This document shows, piece by piece, positions 23,165 to 35,500 of a stretch of 64,000 nt of DNA; position 1 is the first letter of the stretch, and every line of letters starts with the position of its first letter. Under the pieces are notes generated by a model, which saw only the letters and a list, made by a program, of their open reading frames with translations, did no database searches and was not told where the DNA came from. This DNA comes from Fallopia convolvulus. Its lineage: Eukaryota > Streptophyta > Magnoliopsida > Caryophyllales > Polygonaceae. The DNA lies in NCBI GenBank assembly GCA_964016875.1, contig OZ024726.1, forward strand, positions 31,857,503-31,921,502, given 5' to 3'. The position numbers and the translations under genes were made by a program.

Positions 23165-23974
23165 ATGCTAGCAGGACGTCGCAGACTCGAGTTTGATAAC
23201 ACTGGTTATTATTCTGAACCTGAGCGTACCCTCCACCCCAGAAGAAGAGAAAACCAAGCCATGGCGTGGGAGAGATTCAAGGAGATGCTCAGACAGTGCC
23301 CCACCCATGGGCAACCACCATATGTTCTCCAAGAAATTTTCTTTCAGGGGATTAATGCTGAAACGAAGAACCGCATCAACATGTACACTGCTTGCGGTTT
23401 TATTGAGATGGATCCCACCGCTGCATGGGAGTTGCTGGACAAACTAACCAATTACGACGCTATGTATGGGACCCAACAACCACCTCAGCCACAAAAACGT
23501 CTCTACATCCCAAACAAAGACGAAGTTGATCCTGAAGTCAAAAATCAATTTCTACAGGATGAGATCAACCGTCTGAAGAAACATGTAAGTTTTCTGAAAA
23601 CCTCTCAACCTTGTCCAAAGTGTGGCTCTTCTGCCCATAGTACTTCTGCTTGCACTAACATCGAACAAGTTAGAGCCGCTAAGACATACGCTGGGATGAA
23701 TTACATGAGAGGGCAGTACAGAAAACCTCCTGCTAATTATGACAGGTCAAACAACTACCCGGCTTGGGGAAATCAAAATCAGAATTATGCAGCCCCTCCT
23801 CCGGATAGACGGCCCGCACCATATCGACCTCTTGGCTATCAAGAAACGCCATCATGGGTGAATGGACTCCATGAAGGGATTAATGGAGTGAAAAATGAAA
23901 TTTGTGGAGTCCGTTCTGACCTAAAAGGTGTGCATGCACAGTTGGGAGAGATTGAGACGTGGAGAAAGATGTAG
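23165..23974 (+). CDS. Athila-type Gag, internally shortened (269 aa)
   Basis: Gag packages the retrotransposon RNA. The frame opens with MLAGRRRLEF and soon reaches the Athila-type core AWERFKEMLRQCPTHG, then FFQGINAETKNRINM and AAWELLDKLTNYDAMYG. A single CX2CX4H-like knuckle (CPKCGSSAHSTSAC, residues about 154-167) and a Pro/Asn/Tyr-rich tail follow. In full elements a long capsid segment precedes AWERF; here only about 35 residues do, so the N-terminal capsid half seems deleted with the frame kept. The start ATG is the first after the primer binding site. Confidence 0.8.
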   Translation: MLAGRRRLEFDNTGYYSEPERTLHPRRRENQAMAWERFKEMLRQCPTHGQPPYVLQEIFFQGINAETKNRINMYTACGFIEMDPTAAWELLDKLTNYDAMYGTQQPPQPQKRLYIPNKDEVDPEVKNQFLQDEINRLKKHVSFLKTSQPCPKCGSSAHSTSACTNIEQVRAAKTYAGMNYMRGQYRKPPANYDRSNNYPAWGNQNQNYAAPPPDRRPAPYRPLGYQETPSWVNGLHEGINGVKNEICGVRSDLKGVHAQLGEIETWRKM

Positions 23975-24051
23975 AAATCCCGAGGCCATAAGGGCAACTC
24001 CCGGGTCGCCCCGAAGAGAACCCGAGAGGACAGATAGCAGCAGTACATCTC

Positions 24052-25233
24052 ATGAGCGGAAAGACGCTACCAGATCGTGCCGAAGCTAAGGAAAAGGACC
24101 CCGGTGCTGAAGATGATGCCACGGCCCAGATCAACAACGTGCCGAATAGGGTCGTTACCGAGCCTAAACAACTCGGTACTGATGCTCCCAAGCTCGTTAC
24201 TGACCCCAACCCAGATAAGTTCTCTACACCGAACCACTCTCTCAGTCCCAGGTTCGATACCGACCCCACCAGGGTCGGTATTGATCCTTCTACGGCACCG
24301 ATCGACCCGATTGTCGACCCGGTAGCACCACCTCTCGAGCCCGCTTTGGTTCCGAGATTGGTGAAGTCTCTCCCCTTCCCTACTAAGAAGTCTAAGGACT
24401 CAACAGAAGACAAGTTTAAGTGTTTCGTTAAGATTCTCCAGGGCTTAAATATTTCTATACCATTCGCTAAGGCCCTAAGCGAAATGTCGGCTTACACAAA
24501 ATTTTTGAAGGACGTTCTTAGCAGGAAAAGATCGAATACAAAGCTGACAGATGAGGTCCGATCCATAACCCTTCCGGAAAAACTAGGTGACCCAGGGAGA
24601 TTTGCTATCACTATTGGGATTGGCGACCACCGATTCAAAACACTATGCGATTTGGGAGCCAGCGCCAGTTTACTTCCCTTATCAATCTAGTCAAAAGCTA
24701 ACATGGGACCTCTAGAACCCGTGGATATGAGGCTATACATGTCAGATGGATCAAGTGTAAAGGCTACTGGAGTCGTTGACGATTTTCCCATTCAAGTGGG
24801 GAAATTCTTCATACCAAACGATTTCATTGTCCTCGATATGCCTGAAGACCCTCTAGTACCCATCATTCTAGGTAGGTCATTTCTTGCTACAGCAGGTGCA
24901 CGAGTTGATGTTCGGAAAGGAGTCCTCACCTTTGACATAGGAGAGGAGCGAGTCGAGTTCAACCTTAATCAAGATGCCAGTGACCCGGCCGCGACCGCAC
25001 AGATCGAGACATCCCGGCCAAAGCTCGACGTTGCTAAGCCCGTAGTTTCCCTTCCAAGCAACAATGATTATGAGAGCGCTACTAAGCCAGCTACCGAGCC
25101 CCTTGGGTCGGTACCGAGCCCTTCATATAGCAATACGATGAGGGAGGCGCATTTTAGCACGATAACAGGGGAGGCTTTGTTTCAGATTGGTCGTCAACGA
25201 CCTCAACTGCCTCGATACCAACACCCCAAATGA
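24052..25233 (+). pseudogene. Linker plus retropepsin-type protease, one stop
   Basis: One frame runs from 24052 to 25233 with a single TAG at 24688-24690. The first part is a low-complexity linker in which GTD/GTE/DTDP words recur, encoded by the GGTACCGA-type DNA repeats. The protease part follows: ITLPEKLGDPGRFAI, the active-site stretch LCDLGASASLLPLS just before the stop, then after it the flap-like text and VPIILGRSFLATAGARVDV. The catalytic triplet reads D-L-G, as is common in Athila-type proteases. It would process Gag and Pol; the stop right after the active site disables it. Confidence 0.8.
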
Positions 25234-25502
25234 CCGATCAAGGTGAGTATTCTAACTCTGGATCCACGGCTACCGGTCATGATCATTCCTTATATCATAT
25301 TCCTACACCATACCCTACTATTTATGCTATAGAAGAATCGAAACCTCCGTGGTTTTCGGATTTCACTAACCATTGTGTAGGAATATCGAGCATACTGTTA
25401 GAGGACGAGGGACCGAATTTAGTGAGACAAAATAACAATGTCTTTACCGCTAAGTATGGGGTCTTCCAAGACCCCGACAAAGCTGGGAAGGAGCCACCTT
25501 GA
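25230..25502 (+). CDS. Short ORF after protease, unrecognised (90 aa)
   Basis: The ATG overlaps the end of the protease frame (ATGA). The product has no RT or integrase motif. The phrase ESKPPWFSDFTNHCVG faintly recalls the PWFADFAN-type text found in pol of related elements, so it may be a scrap left by deletion of pol. It ends just before the Athila-like spacer text. Confidence 0.35.
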   Translation: MTDQGEYSNSGSTATGHDHSLYHIPTPYPTIYAIEESKPPWFSDFTNHCVGISSILLEDEGPNLVRQNNNVFTAKYGVFQDPDKAGKEPP

Positions 25503-26681
25503 TTAGCCAGGTAAGTACGTCGGGCTAATGACGTTAAAAATAGCGCTTACGGGAGGCAACCTGGTTTTAGTTTTAGTTTTAGTTTAGTTTCTTTTCTTTT
25601 TATAGTTATTTTCCTTAGCTTTCTTTTGAGTTTTTAATAGATTAGAAGTTTGCGGGATAGAATATTTTTGAGCTAACATGTCACAGAAGTCGGGCTCGAA
25701 AAGGCGCTGAAAATTAAGTCGCCAAAGCTCGGTAACGAGTTGAGAGGGTCGGTACCGACCTGAGACAAACCCAGATTCGGCGACGCGCGACATGTAAGTT
25801 TTTCTAAACCTAAATATATCTTCTTCCTCGCCTCACCCCTCGCGCTGCCTCTTGCCCAACTTCTTTAAAAACACTCTCACGTCTCCAAACCCACCCCAAT
25901 CTCAATCAAACTCTCAAAATCCCACCGATTTGCACTCGTATTCTTGCCGCTGTCGACCGCACACCCATCCCCTCAAATCCGCACCCTCTAGATATCGAAC
26001 AACACCTCTTGTGTTCGTTATCGAAGCTTCAAGCCCTCGTTACCTTGCAAATCCGATTTTTTGTTCTTCAATTCTTCAAGGCTACAGTATGATTTCTTGA
26101 ACCCTAAACTCTTTTCTTGAAGATTCATGGTAATTTGGGGTCGTTTTCATATCTAAATCTTTTGGGAAATTCGAATTGCATGTCTATATTGCCATTATTC
26201 TTTCATGTTTCTGATTGGTGATTAATCTTGATTGAATTTCGGTTCTTCTTGCTCGATTTACATTGAATTTTGATGATAGAAAAGCATGGAGTAACGTGTT
26301 CTTGATTTGCATGATTTTCACCATGAGTTTTTGGCAATTGTTGACATGATTAGATAGGGTTTCGAGCAAGTATGGGGTTGCATGTTCTTGATTGTGTGTT
26401 TTTTAGTGGAATCATGCTTGAAATTGTGCTAAATTGTCGAAAGTTTGGGATTTGGGATTCGGAATCGCTCGCATAATGTTCTCGCCCATGCTCAGTACCG
26501 ACCTGTGAGGGTCGGTAACGACCTGTGCTTTTCCAAAATGCTAAACCCAAAAACCTCGATATCGACCCCTTTGGCTGGGTACCGAGGTAGGTCGAGGACA
26601 TTTTCGAATGCAAGTATGGGGTTTTTCTTGTTGATTTGAGTAGATCTTACCTTGGATTTTTGTGGTGTTTTCAGGTACCAA
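25503..26681 (+). other. Spacer between pol scar and second ORF
   Basis: It carries the GTCGGGCTAATGACGTTAAA / GGGAGGCAACCTGG signature that ends pol in Athila-type elements, T-rich tracts, and ACCGACC/GGTCGGT modules at about 25726-25766, 26493-26526 and 26557-26592. No coding domain was recognised. Confidence 0.5.
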
Positions 26682-28747
26682 ATGGCAAGCACAAGCCGAA
26701 CAAACTCTAGGGCTGGAAAGAAGAGGAGGACTCAAAGATCTCCATCTCCTCCAAGAATGGACGAGGTCATTTTGTCAACTCGGGAGCAATAGGCAGTCTT
26801 TGATTCCGTCCTTCAAAAGGAACACTTCACTAGATGGTTCTCAAGGTCAAGTGCCAAGGCCATCGGTATCTATGATGATGTCAAGCACGCCTTTGCTATT
26901 CTCGGTGTGCCGCATCTACTCAAGAAGGAGGACATCCTGCACTACCCGACCCTCACCACCGAATTCATTGCCACTCTCCGAGTCAGTTTCAAGTCCAAGA
27001 CATCGGTCGGGAAGATTAAGTTCCGATTGGGAAATGCTGACCACGAGTACAACATGGCCCAGTTCAACCAACTCCTTGACTTACCTCACCATTCTCAGGA
27101 TTACAAGGCTCCCGAGGATTTCAAGGTCACCGAAACATGGAGCTACATTTCTGGGGAGGTCAATCCTTTCGCATCGGCACTTCCAGGGGTGTGCATCATC
27201 AACCCCATCTTCAAGATCATTCTCAGAGTTTTGGGCGCCACCTTTTGGCCCAAAAAGGAGCTTTCAAGGCCGACAAGAACGTAGGTAGGATGCCTCCGGA
27301 CCATTCTCTTCGAGGACCCCGCCCACATGAATTTGGGGTACGAATGGATGAAATATGTAGAGAGGTACGGGGCCTCTTCAAAAGAAGTTTGGTGTGGCAA
27401 CCTAGTGAGTTTCTTGGCGATCGCGCTTAATGTCGACCTGACGCGCTACACCGCTCACAGCTAGGGATGCACATGGGGGCGGGGCGGGACATGGAATGCA
27501 TTCCCCGTCCCCATCCCTGAATAATATTATGCCCCCCATCCCCGCCCCGTCCCCGTTTAATCCCCGCGGGGAACAGGGCGGGGAATCTCCGTCGGTTTTC
27601 GGGTTGTTAACGGGGCCCCGTATATTATAAAAAAATATTTTAAACTTTAAAGAAATTTGCAAATATCAAATTTAATAACATAAATTTTAAATTTCATTAT
27701 ATAATTTGTAGATATATATAAGTTTTTAAATTAAAAACTACCATTATAATTAAAATCTACTTTTATTCCATGTTTTAGAAATTAAAAAAAATTAAAAAAC
27801 ATATCGGGTATATATAGCGGGGATTAGGGACGGATAGACATTCCCCGTCCCCGCCCCGTTTAAAATCGGGGATACGAAAATGATCCCCGTCCCCGCCCCG
27901 TTCCCCACTAAGTCGGGGAATCCCTGCCCCCAAGGGTTTTTTTTTGTATCCCTACTCACAGCCCCCAGAAGCTGGACTCAAAGTATTGGTGTCCTTCCGG
28001 CATCTTTTAGAGGATTCAAGGTGGGATAGCCACCAAGGTGCTTGGACAGGATGTGGAGATTACTCAGGCCAAGCTGGAGCTGTTGTATGTCCCGAACTGG
28101 TACGAAGCTTGGACGTCTCATCCGTTCCCTTTGGACAAGAAGCCTCAAGACGAGCCGACATTAAGGGAATGTGAGACGAGATATGATCGAGAAGAAGCTG
28201 CTATGGAAGAAGACGAGGCAGCCATTACGGAGGACCTCGATATCGAGGAAGATGAGGTCGGTACCGAGGTACTTGACGAGCACACCAACCTCGGTACCGA
28301 GCAACTTGGGCTCGATACTGAGTATTTCAAGGTTAACACCAAGGCATTCAGCTTCGGTAACGAGCCTGCTCCCCAGCCTACTGAGCCACAATCCTTCGGC
28401 ATGGTGCCGTATGCCCCGGTTATCTATCACGACCACTTCCAGCCACATGCTCACTACCAACCACCCCCCAACCCAGCTATGCTAGTTCAAGCGTCCCTCC
28501 TCCCTGGGCTGAAGATATGTCCTTTCAAATGCAACAGCTGAACCTGCAGCAGACACAGCTCACTCAGCGGATGGATCGTTGGGAGAATGCGTATCCCGTC
28601 CGCATGGCTCTTGAAGATGCAAGGCAGCAACGAGCCGACGCTCGTTGGATGACGATGGAGCAGCATGTGAAGGTTGATGAGGAGCGTTGGAAGACGATGT
28701 ACGAGTTCATGGGCAACTTTGAGCGCCAGTTTCCACCACCACAATGA
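26682..28747 (+). pseudogene. ATHILA ORF-1-like frame, interrupted
   Basis: An ATG at 26682 opens MASTSRTNSRAGKKRRTQRS, meets a TAG at 26790-26792, and continues in frame through DDVKHAFAILGVPHLLKKED, YPTLTTEFIATLRVSF and FRLGNADHEYNMAQFNQLL to 27284, where the frame is lost. A hAT MITE occupies 27461-27953. Coding-like text resumes at about 27954 and ends with an acidic, GTE-repeating region and a Gln-rich coiled-coil tail (28517-28747, MSFQMQQLNLQQTQL...). The family matches the ATHILA ORF-1 domain as I remember it; its function is not known. Confidence 0.75.
27461..27953. mobile_element. hAT-like MITE with CCCCGTCCCCG repeats
   Basis: 493 bp, starting CTAGGGATGCAC and ending GTATCCCT, flanked by GCTCACAG and ACTCACAG (8-bp duplication with one mismatch). 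Both subterminal regions are packed with CCCCGTCCCCGCCCCG-like runs while the centre is very AT-rich. No transposase. Confidence 0.8.
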
Positions 28748-30413
28748 GGATCTTGCTTTCAAGGATGTTTCTTCCGCTTCAGTGGTTATCTTGTGAGTTT
28801 CTTTCTTTTCCCTATTCTTTTATTTTGATTTGCTTTATTATAGTGGGGACACTGTAATTTTAAGTATGGGGTAGGGAGGGAAAAGAAAACGTGTTTGCTT
28901 GTTTGTTTTTGCTTGTTAGTTTGCTTGTTTGTTTTAGTTGTCTTTGTTTTTATAAAAAAAAAATCACAAAAATATTGAAAAATTGAAAAAAAAAAGGAGA
29001 GTTTTTAGAACGGATATGATGAGTACCCTGTCTTTTGGTTCCATGATAGTTAATTGCTTGCATGACCATGTAATTTCCTTTCAGCATGTTTTTGATAGTA
29101 TAGCCTGAGTCTTATAATGAAATTGTTTTTATAGAGGAATAGCATATGATGAAATTGAGCATGTATAACTTTTAGCATAAGTAGTTGCAATTCAACAAAA
29201 TATATTACCTTGTGAGTTCTTATTTTTAGCCTTGATTTTTCATGTGTGATTTACTCTCTTTATGCATATTATCTCTTGGAATTGTAATGGTTATCTATTT
29301 CTCAAGACATGTATAAGATTTTTAGTTCATTACTTGTGAAAGTCATATGATAGAGAACTTATTTTTCATGAGTCCTATTAATCCCTATCCACCTTACATT
29401 ATCCTCTTTTTGATAACCAATCTGAGCTTTATCCTTTTATTTGTTGCTCCACAAAATTTATTCCCTAGCCGAGATAAGCTTGACCCTATCCGGGGATTAA
29501 GACTTTGTTGGAGAGGTGTATTTTTGTAGAGTGCAAAAGTTATGTTTTGGTTCAAAATAAAGGTTTTGGGTGGGGTAGATTGGAAGTCTCTTGTTTTAAT
29601 TATGTAAAAAGGTCTCTTGGTTGAAAGAATGCACACAGAAAAGGAATGTTTAGATTGATACCGGCCTATGTGGGCTCGGTACCGAAGAAAAAAGAGAGCA
29701 ATATTTCGGGTCGGTAACGAGGTATACCGAGGCAAGGAGAAAAAAAATGAGAAAACTGAAGAAAAAAGAGGAAAAATGAGGAAAATGTGCAGTGTTTAAA
29801 GTTTAAAGCAGAGATTCTTTGTGTTTTTATGAGGCTTTCTAGGATTAAATGGGTGAGTGAGAAGAAAGTTCATATGTTTGAGTGAGTTTGGTATATTTGT
29901 TGTGAGAGTTTTGGTTAAGTGTGAGTTTTTAGGAGTCTTTGATTCCCGGATATTATTATCACCACATAGCCAAAATATTTCCATGCCTTATTGTTTTTAC
30001 CAAGCCCCATTACAACCCGGCCGAATGGAAGCTTCTATGAAGTTTTTCATTGAGCCTAAGTTCTCTTGATGATTTTTGCTTGTTTTGACAAATCTCGGGT
30101 GGAGAGTTTGGTGATATAAATAACAATGACTATGTTGATTTTTGTATATAAGATTGAGTTGAGAGATTGAATTTATAGCCCAAACACATGAGAGTTGAGT
30201 GAAACACTTTATCCTTGGTGAGGTTGGATTGTAGTTGCTTATGTCTATTGGTGTTTATATATGTGTGATGACGTTAATAGTCATTTGCTATTTTTTGCTA
30301 TGGTTTGGAAATTGCTTTTTATATGATGGCTATTACTCGAGGAGCGTGATGTTTGGTTTTGGTTATTGTTATGTGATTGCTTGAGGACAAGCAAGCTTAA
30401 GTATGGGTTATTT
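28748..30413 (+). other. Non-coding 3' spacer of the Athila-like element
   Basis: T-rich, non-coding DNA with ACCGA/TCGGT modules at about 29657-29686 and 29704-29730. The 3' LTR follows GCTTAAGTATGGGTTATT, the likely worn polypurine tract region. Confidence 0.55.
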
Positions 30414-31852
30414 TGATGTTCATGTTTTTAGTATAGTTTTCGGTGTATTTCTTAGGTTGTTTAATTTAGTTTTAGTAAGTTTTAGTATTAGTTTTGTGTG
30501 TTTTTGGATAAGTTTGCATATTTTGTGAAAAGTATGGAAGTTACTCCGTTTTTGTGTTTTTCTTAGGTTTTTGAAGCGGAGAAGAGCATTTTTTAGAGGA
30601 GCTAGAGTCAAGTGGTTGATGGTGGAATGCATGGAGGAAAGAGAAGAAAAGATAAGTCTTGAAGATCTCGTTGAAATCCAAAGAGAAGTTGTGAAGAGTG
30701 TACAAAAAGCAAAAACAAAGAGCTCGTTACCGACCTGTGAGGGTCGGTACCGAGCTGTGCAATAGGATTTTGTTTGAGGAATTCAGTAAGAGTCTACCGA
30801 CCCTGTGTAGGTCGTTACCGAGGTGGCCTGTGTCGGTAAGCGGCGCCGACTTTCAGAAAATCTATCTTTTATATCGCAATCTTTTTAGTTAGGAAAGTTT
30901 CTATCTTTTAGGACCCTTGTTAGATAGTTTCTCTTAGTATAAATACCCTGTTTTAGTTTAAGTTTAGGGGGGGTTAGCTAGTTTGTTTGAGAAGAACACC
31001 TTAGTTTGGAGAAGTTCGGTTCGATCGAGAGAGAGAAGGGTTGAGTGTTGAGTTCGTTGTTCTCTCGTTCATTGATTCCGAGCTTGGTTGTAAGACAAGA
31101 TTTTTATATTTCAAGTAAGTTTAATTTCAATGATTTCTTTCAATCTAGTTGTTTGTTTTGTTTCAATCATGAGTGAGTAGTTTACTTTTCTAGGATCGGG
31201 GTTGAAACCCGACATAGTTATGCATGATTGAATGTATGTGTTGAATGTTTGAATGCCTTCTATCCTTTATCTACTTGTTTGGGCTTATACTTAGACGAAA
31301 GTCAATGTAATTTGAGTTTATCGCTTGATCGAAAGAGAAAGTAATGAACTTGAATGTTGATATTGTTCGATAACGAAAGTTTCGAGCTTTGGATTAAAAA
31401 ATAAGTAGAAAGTGAATTGATTTGTGAAAATTGATTGATTTGCTTGTTTAGTCAACGAAAGTTGATAGATTTATCTTAAAGTCATGATAATTATCCTTCA
31501 CACTAGTTCGTATGCATGATTATGTCGTGGTAACCCTTGTCCTAGATCTTTTTATTATTTGAATTACCTTAGTTTTCACTCACAAACAGACTCGTTACCG
31601 AGGTACACAAGTCGGTGTCGAGCCTGCAATTGATTCGTCTTGTTTGCCTAGTTTTAGTAGAAACCCACCATCGTTACCGACCCTGACAATGTCGGTACCG
31701 AGGGCTGTCGTAGCCTTGTTTTGCTTTGTTTTCTTGCTTTCGTAGATTAGTAATCAAACAACCTTGCTTCTCGTGGACGATCCTGACTTCACTATACTCA
31801 GCGGGGTCTTAACTACAAATTTTATTTGTTGTTAAGTAAATCCCTATCAACA
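30414..31852 (+). repeat. 3' LTR of the Athila-like element
   Basis: 1,439 bp, starting TGATGTTCATG and ending CCCTATCAACA. Compared with the 5' LTR it has an extra TAAGTTTTAG-like 10-mer near 30470 and a 4-bp insertion near 31740, besides scattered substitutions. Confidence 0.9.
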
Positions 31853-32568
31853 GGTTTTTCGCCCCCAATCAAGGCTCTAGAAAGCTTGAGATGAAGCTTC
31901 CAAGTCGTTGCCACCACGGATCTCGCCGAGCTCTTCAATCGAGGACCCTTCTCCGTCGATCGCTCCATCGCCGGTGCCGGAACTATCTTTTCTCTCTTTT
32001 CTTTCTTCTTCTCTCTTTCTTTTTCTCTCTCTTTTCTCTCTGGATTTGGAAGCACCGAAAGTGAAAGTGAGCTCTCAAGAGTTAGAGGTGAGCTTATATA
32101 GCTAGGGTTACTCGCATCACACCAAAACGCCGTGTTCCAAGTAAAGCGAGCAAGCCCTTCTCCGGTTCGTCATAATGGGCCGTCTTCATAGCATTTGGGC
32201 CAATCACAAGTGAGCTCAATAGACATGGCCCAATCCATATAAGCTACCTCCAAACCGGATGAACTGGGGAAGCCACTCATATTTATTTAGCTTAGATGGA
32301 GCACGGTTCTTGCAAAGCTGAATCCGGTTCCTAAAAGCATAAATCAGATATTTCTATATACCAAGTTGTCATGCCACTATCTATGTCATATTTCATAAGA
32401 TAGGTTGAATTAATTATAACATATGAGACGGATGGATGCATGATCATTAGCTGTCTTTGTGGAAAAAAAGAAACAAGAATAGAAGAGCCTAAGAAAATTT
32501 TCTTTATTCAATGGGTATCGTTCCCAATTTCTGTAAACAACGTAGATTTTCAGAATCACCTATTCTAC
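31853..32568. other. Right flank and BXL7-like 3' region
   Basis: The first 450 bp continue the possible older LTR broken by the Athila-like insertion, with a pyrimidine-rich tract at 31985-32045. The part next to 32569 is the likely 3'UTR of the beta-xylosidase gene; no single clear poly(A) signal was chosen. Confidence 0.35.
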
Positions 32569-35500
32569 TCAAGCAATGATACTAATTGGGTATTCTTGGT
32601 CTCCAACCATTAAAAAGTGAGCGCCTTCTTCTAGCATCATTAGCCCATCCTCATTAGCTTTACTAAGGTGCTCACAAGGACTCAGCCGAAACTCCACCTG
32701 GGATTTCTCATCAGCTTCTAAATCGATACTTTGAAATCCAATCAACTGTTTCAACGGACTCCCACTTCCAACTCTCTTGTGCCTTGCATAAATCAATATT
32801 GGATGCTTTCCTGCCATGCCACCCTCATTCTTCACTTGAATGATAACTGAAAACTTCATCTTCTCACATACATCATCCCCAATTTCTGAAGTCAGAGCAT
32901 ACTTCACTGAAGACGTTGAATCTCTTCCATGTTTGGACAACTTCAGAGAAGCACCAAGGGAATTTAATGATAACTTTTGTGGAGATACTGAGATGAACTC
33001 ATAGGTGTAACTAGTGTAGCTGAGCCCATGTCCAAACTCAAAGACTTTGCTGCCTTTGTAGAATCTGTAGGTGCGTCCTGGGTAGCCTGACGCAAGGTCT
33101 GCTCGCATCCTCATATCCGTCATTGGCACTTTAATAAATTCCTTTGGATACCAAGTCATTGGAAGTTTCCCCCCTGCAAGTTAAGATGAATGTGGGTAAA
33201 GAACATAATGATTTTGCACTGACAACAACAATAACAACATTGACCCAATTCAGTACCCCTCAAGGGGGTATTTGGGGGGTCAAGATGGGGGCACTCCTGG
33301 CTTAAAGCTGAGGAGGTGCGACTGAGAGACCCAAAGAGACTGAATAAATGCTTAATTAGGACTTACCTGGGTTGTGATCACCGAAAAGGACTTGAGCAAG
33401 CGCAATGCCACCGGCTTCACCTGGGTATCCACCCCACACAATGCTTCCAACTTTCTTATCATATTTAGCAAATGAAATGTCCACCGGACCTCCACAAATG
33501 ACCACTAACACAATCGGTTTCTTGGCTACTCTTGCCACGGCTTCAACAAGACTCTGTTGCTTCCCAGGCAACTCCAAAATCTCGCGGTCATGATCCTCTC
33601 TCTCTTGGGTCAAATCCAATCCCATGAACAACACGACATAGTCAACCGCCCTAGCAATCTCAACAACTTCCTTAACGGAAGCCGACGACGAGCAAGCAAC
33701 ACTATCACAACCCGAGTGATACCTAATGTTGGTAACATAGGTTCGGAGCGCCTGAAGTGGAGACACGGACTTGCAAGGCGGGCCATGGTAGTTTCCAAGG
33801 AGCGTCTCCGGGGCGTTTGCATTGGGGCCTATTACAGCAAGGGAAATGGGTTTCCTTTTGGGGAGTGGGAGGAGCCCGGCTTCGTTCTTGAGGAGTACTA
33901 TGCCGTTGAGGGCCGCCTCAAGGGCTAAATCTTGGTGGTCTTTAGAGCACACTTGGTTGGAACCGATCTTTCCGTGTGGGAGAGTGAGAGGGTTGCCGTC
34001 AAAGAGGCCTAGCCTCATTCTCACTGTGAAGAGGTTTATCAGCGCCCTGTCGATCTGTGATACTGCGAGTTTTCTCTGTTGAACTGCTGATTTGGTGTAA
34101 TTGTACAAGTAGGAACCACAATTGACATCCATGCCTAATATGATATATAATATACATGTGTTAATTACATGAATATTGTCATATTGATTGCTAGTACTAC
34201 AAAAGAAGTAGAGAAGGAATACATACCAGCATTGAGAACATCAACAACAGCATCTTCGGCCGTTTTAGCGTATCCTTGAGCTTCATGAATGATGGACACA
34301 GCATCACAATCAGAGGTGATGTACCTAATTAGGTTTTGGAAATGTTAATGAAACCATTAAAGTGTGTACTAAGTATATATGGTACAGGTCTATAAGATAA
34401 GTTGGGTACCCTTGGAATCCCCATTTCCCTCTGGCGGTAGTGGTCAAGAGATCGTAATCGGCACAGCTGGGAACGCCATTTATGCGATTATAAGCACACA
34501 TTATACCACTTGCTCTTCCTTCTTTTACACATTTCTGGAATGGGGGTTGGTATGTATCTGCAAGATCTTGCGCTGACACCTGCACACGTACGCATCATTT
34601 CTCATTAAATATTTGTGTGGCAACGTACGCATCATTTCTCATTAAATTCCAAATTCTAACTCTACTAAAGCTCATTCCGTTATTATGATGATGATAATTG
34701 GTATATGCCCATATACTCCCTCCGTTTCACAATAGTTGTTCTTAAAGCCAATTTTTTTTGTTTCAAAATAGTTGTTCATATAAAGTTTTTTTCCATTTAT
34801 ACCCTTAGAGTATACCCCACATTACACTTCTTCCAAAATTTCTTTTTAAAAGTACAAATCACTTATTGGTAATTGAGAAAAAAGAGAGAACATTTAATAG
34901 GGGCAATTTGGAGAAAAAAAAATTTCCTTAATATGTGTGAAATTTTATCTAAAAACAACTATTGTAAAACGGAGGGAGTACATGATAGTATGATACTACA
35001 TTATCTGATGCCGCATGTTACTTTATTTTCCGAAGAAAAAGAGATGCACGCCGACAGTGTAGTTAGTTTTTCAAAAAAAAAAAAAAAGGAAGAAAAAGAC
35101 TAGTTTGTTAATGTATTTCCCTTTTTAGAGAAAGGAAAAGGAGTTTTGCAATAATGAACTGGTCCATGTTTTACTTTATGCAGTATTTTAATAGTCACGA
35201 GTATCAAAATAGAATCAGAGACCAGTACACCATACAGATTTTTCAAATTCCAACATAGAGTGCATTTAGGTATAAACAAAACAAATGGAGTATGGGCTGT
35301 GGATTAATCAAGGAAATGGACAGGACGAATCTTATTATCTTAATGGCCGGAATACATAAACAGCCCTTTTGTATTAGTGATAATTGATCACTTGGTCCTT
35401 TGTACTTTAGCCCTAACCGTTTGACCCCTTATAGTTGCACATTGCGACCTATTGAACCCCTAGTCGCTGATTTGGCAAGTCGCGTGCATTTCACTCTCAT

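Larger units (their letters stand above)
21627..31852 (+). mobile_element. Athila-like Ty3/Gypsy element lacking RT and integrase
   Basis: A 10.2-kb element with two LTRs, a tRNA-Asp-type primer binding site, a shortened gag, a retropepsin, a spacer carrying the Athila-like text GTCGGGCTAATGACGTTAAA (about 25518-25537) and GGGAGGCAACCTGG, and an ATHILA ORF-1-like frame. The flanking 5-mers are CGTTT and GGTTT, a target duplication with one mismatch. I counted about 50 substitutions between the LTRs by eye (roughly 3-4%), so the insertion is fairly young. No RT, RNase H or integrase motif lies between protease and the spacer; the element must have depended on a full-length relative. A hAT MITE (27461-27953) inserted into it later. 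Confidence 0.85.

Noticed and set aside
23880..24413. 177-aa minus-strand ORF
   Set aside because: It is antisense to the low-complexity gag-protease linker; the repeated GGTACCGA words keep several frames open.
28145..28460. Minus-strand Ser-rich ORFs
   Set aside because: They are antisense to the acidic repeat region of the ATHILA-type frame.
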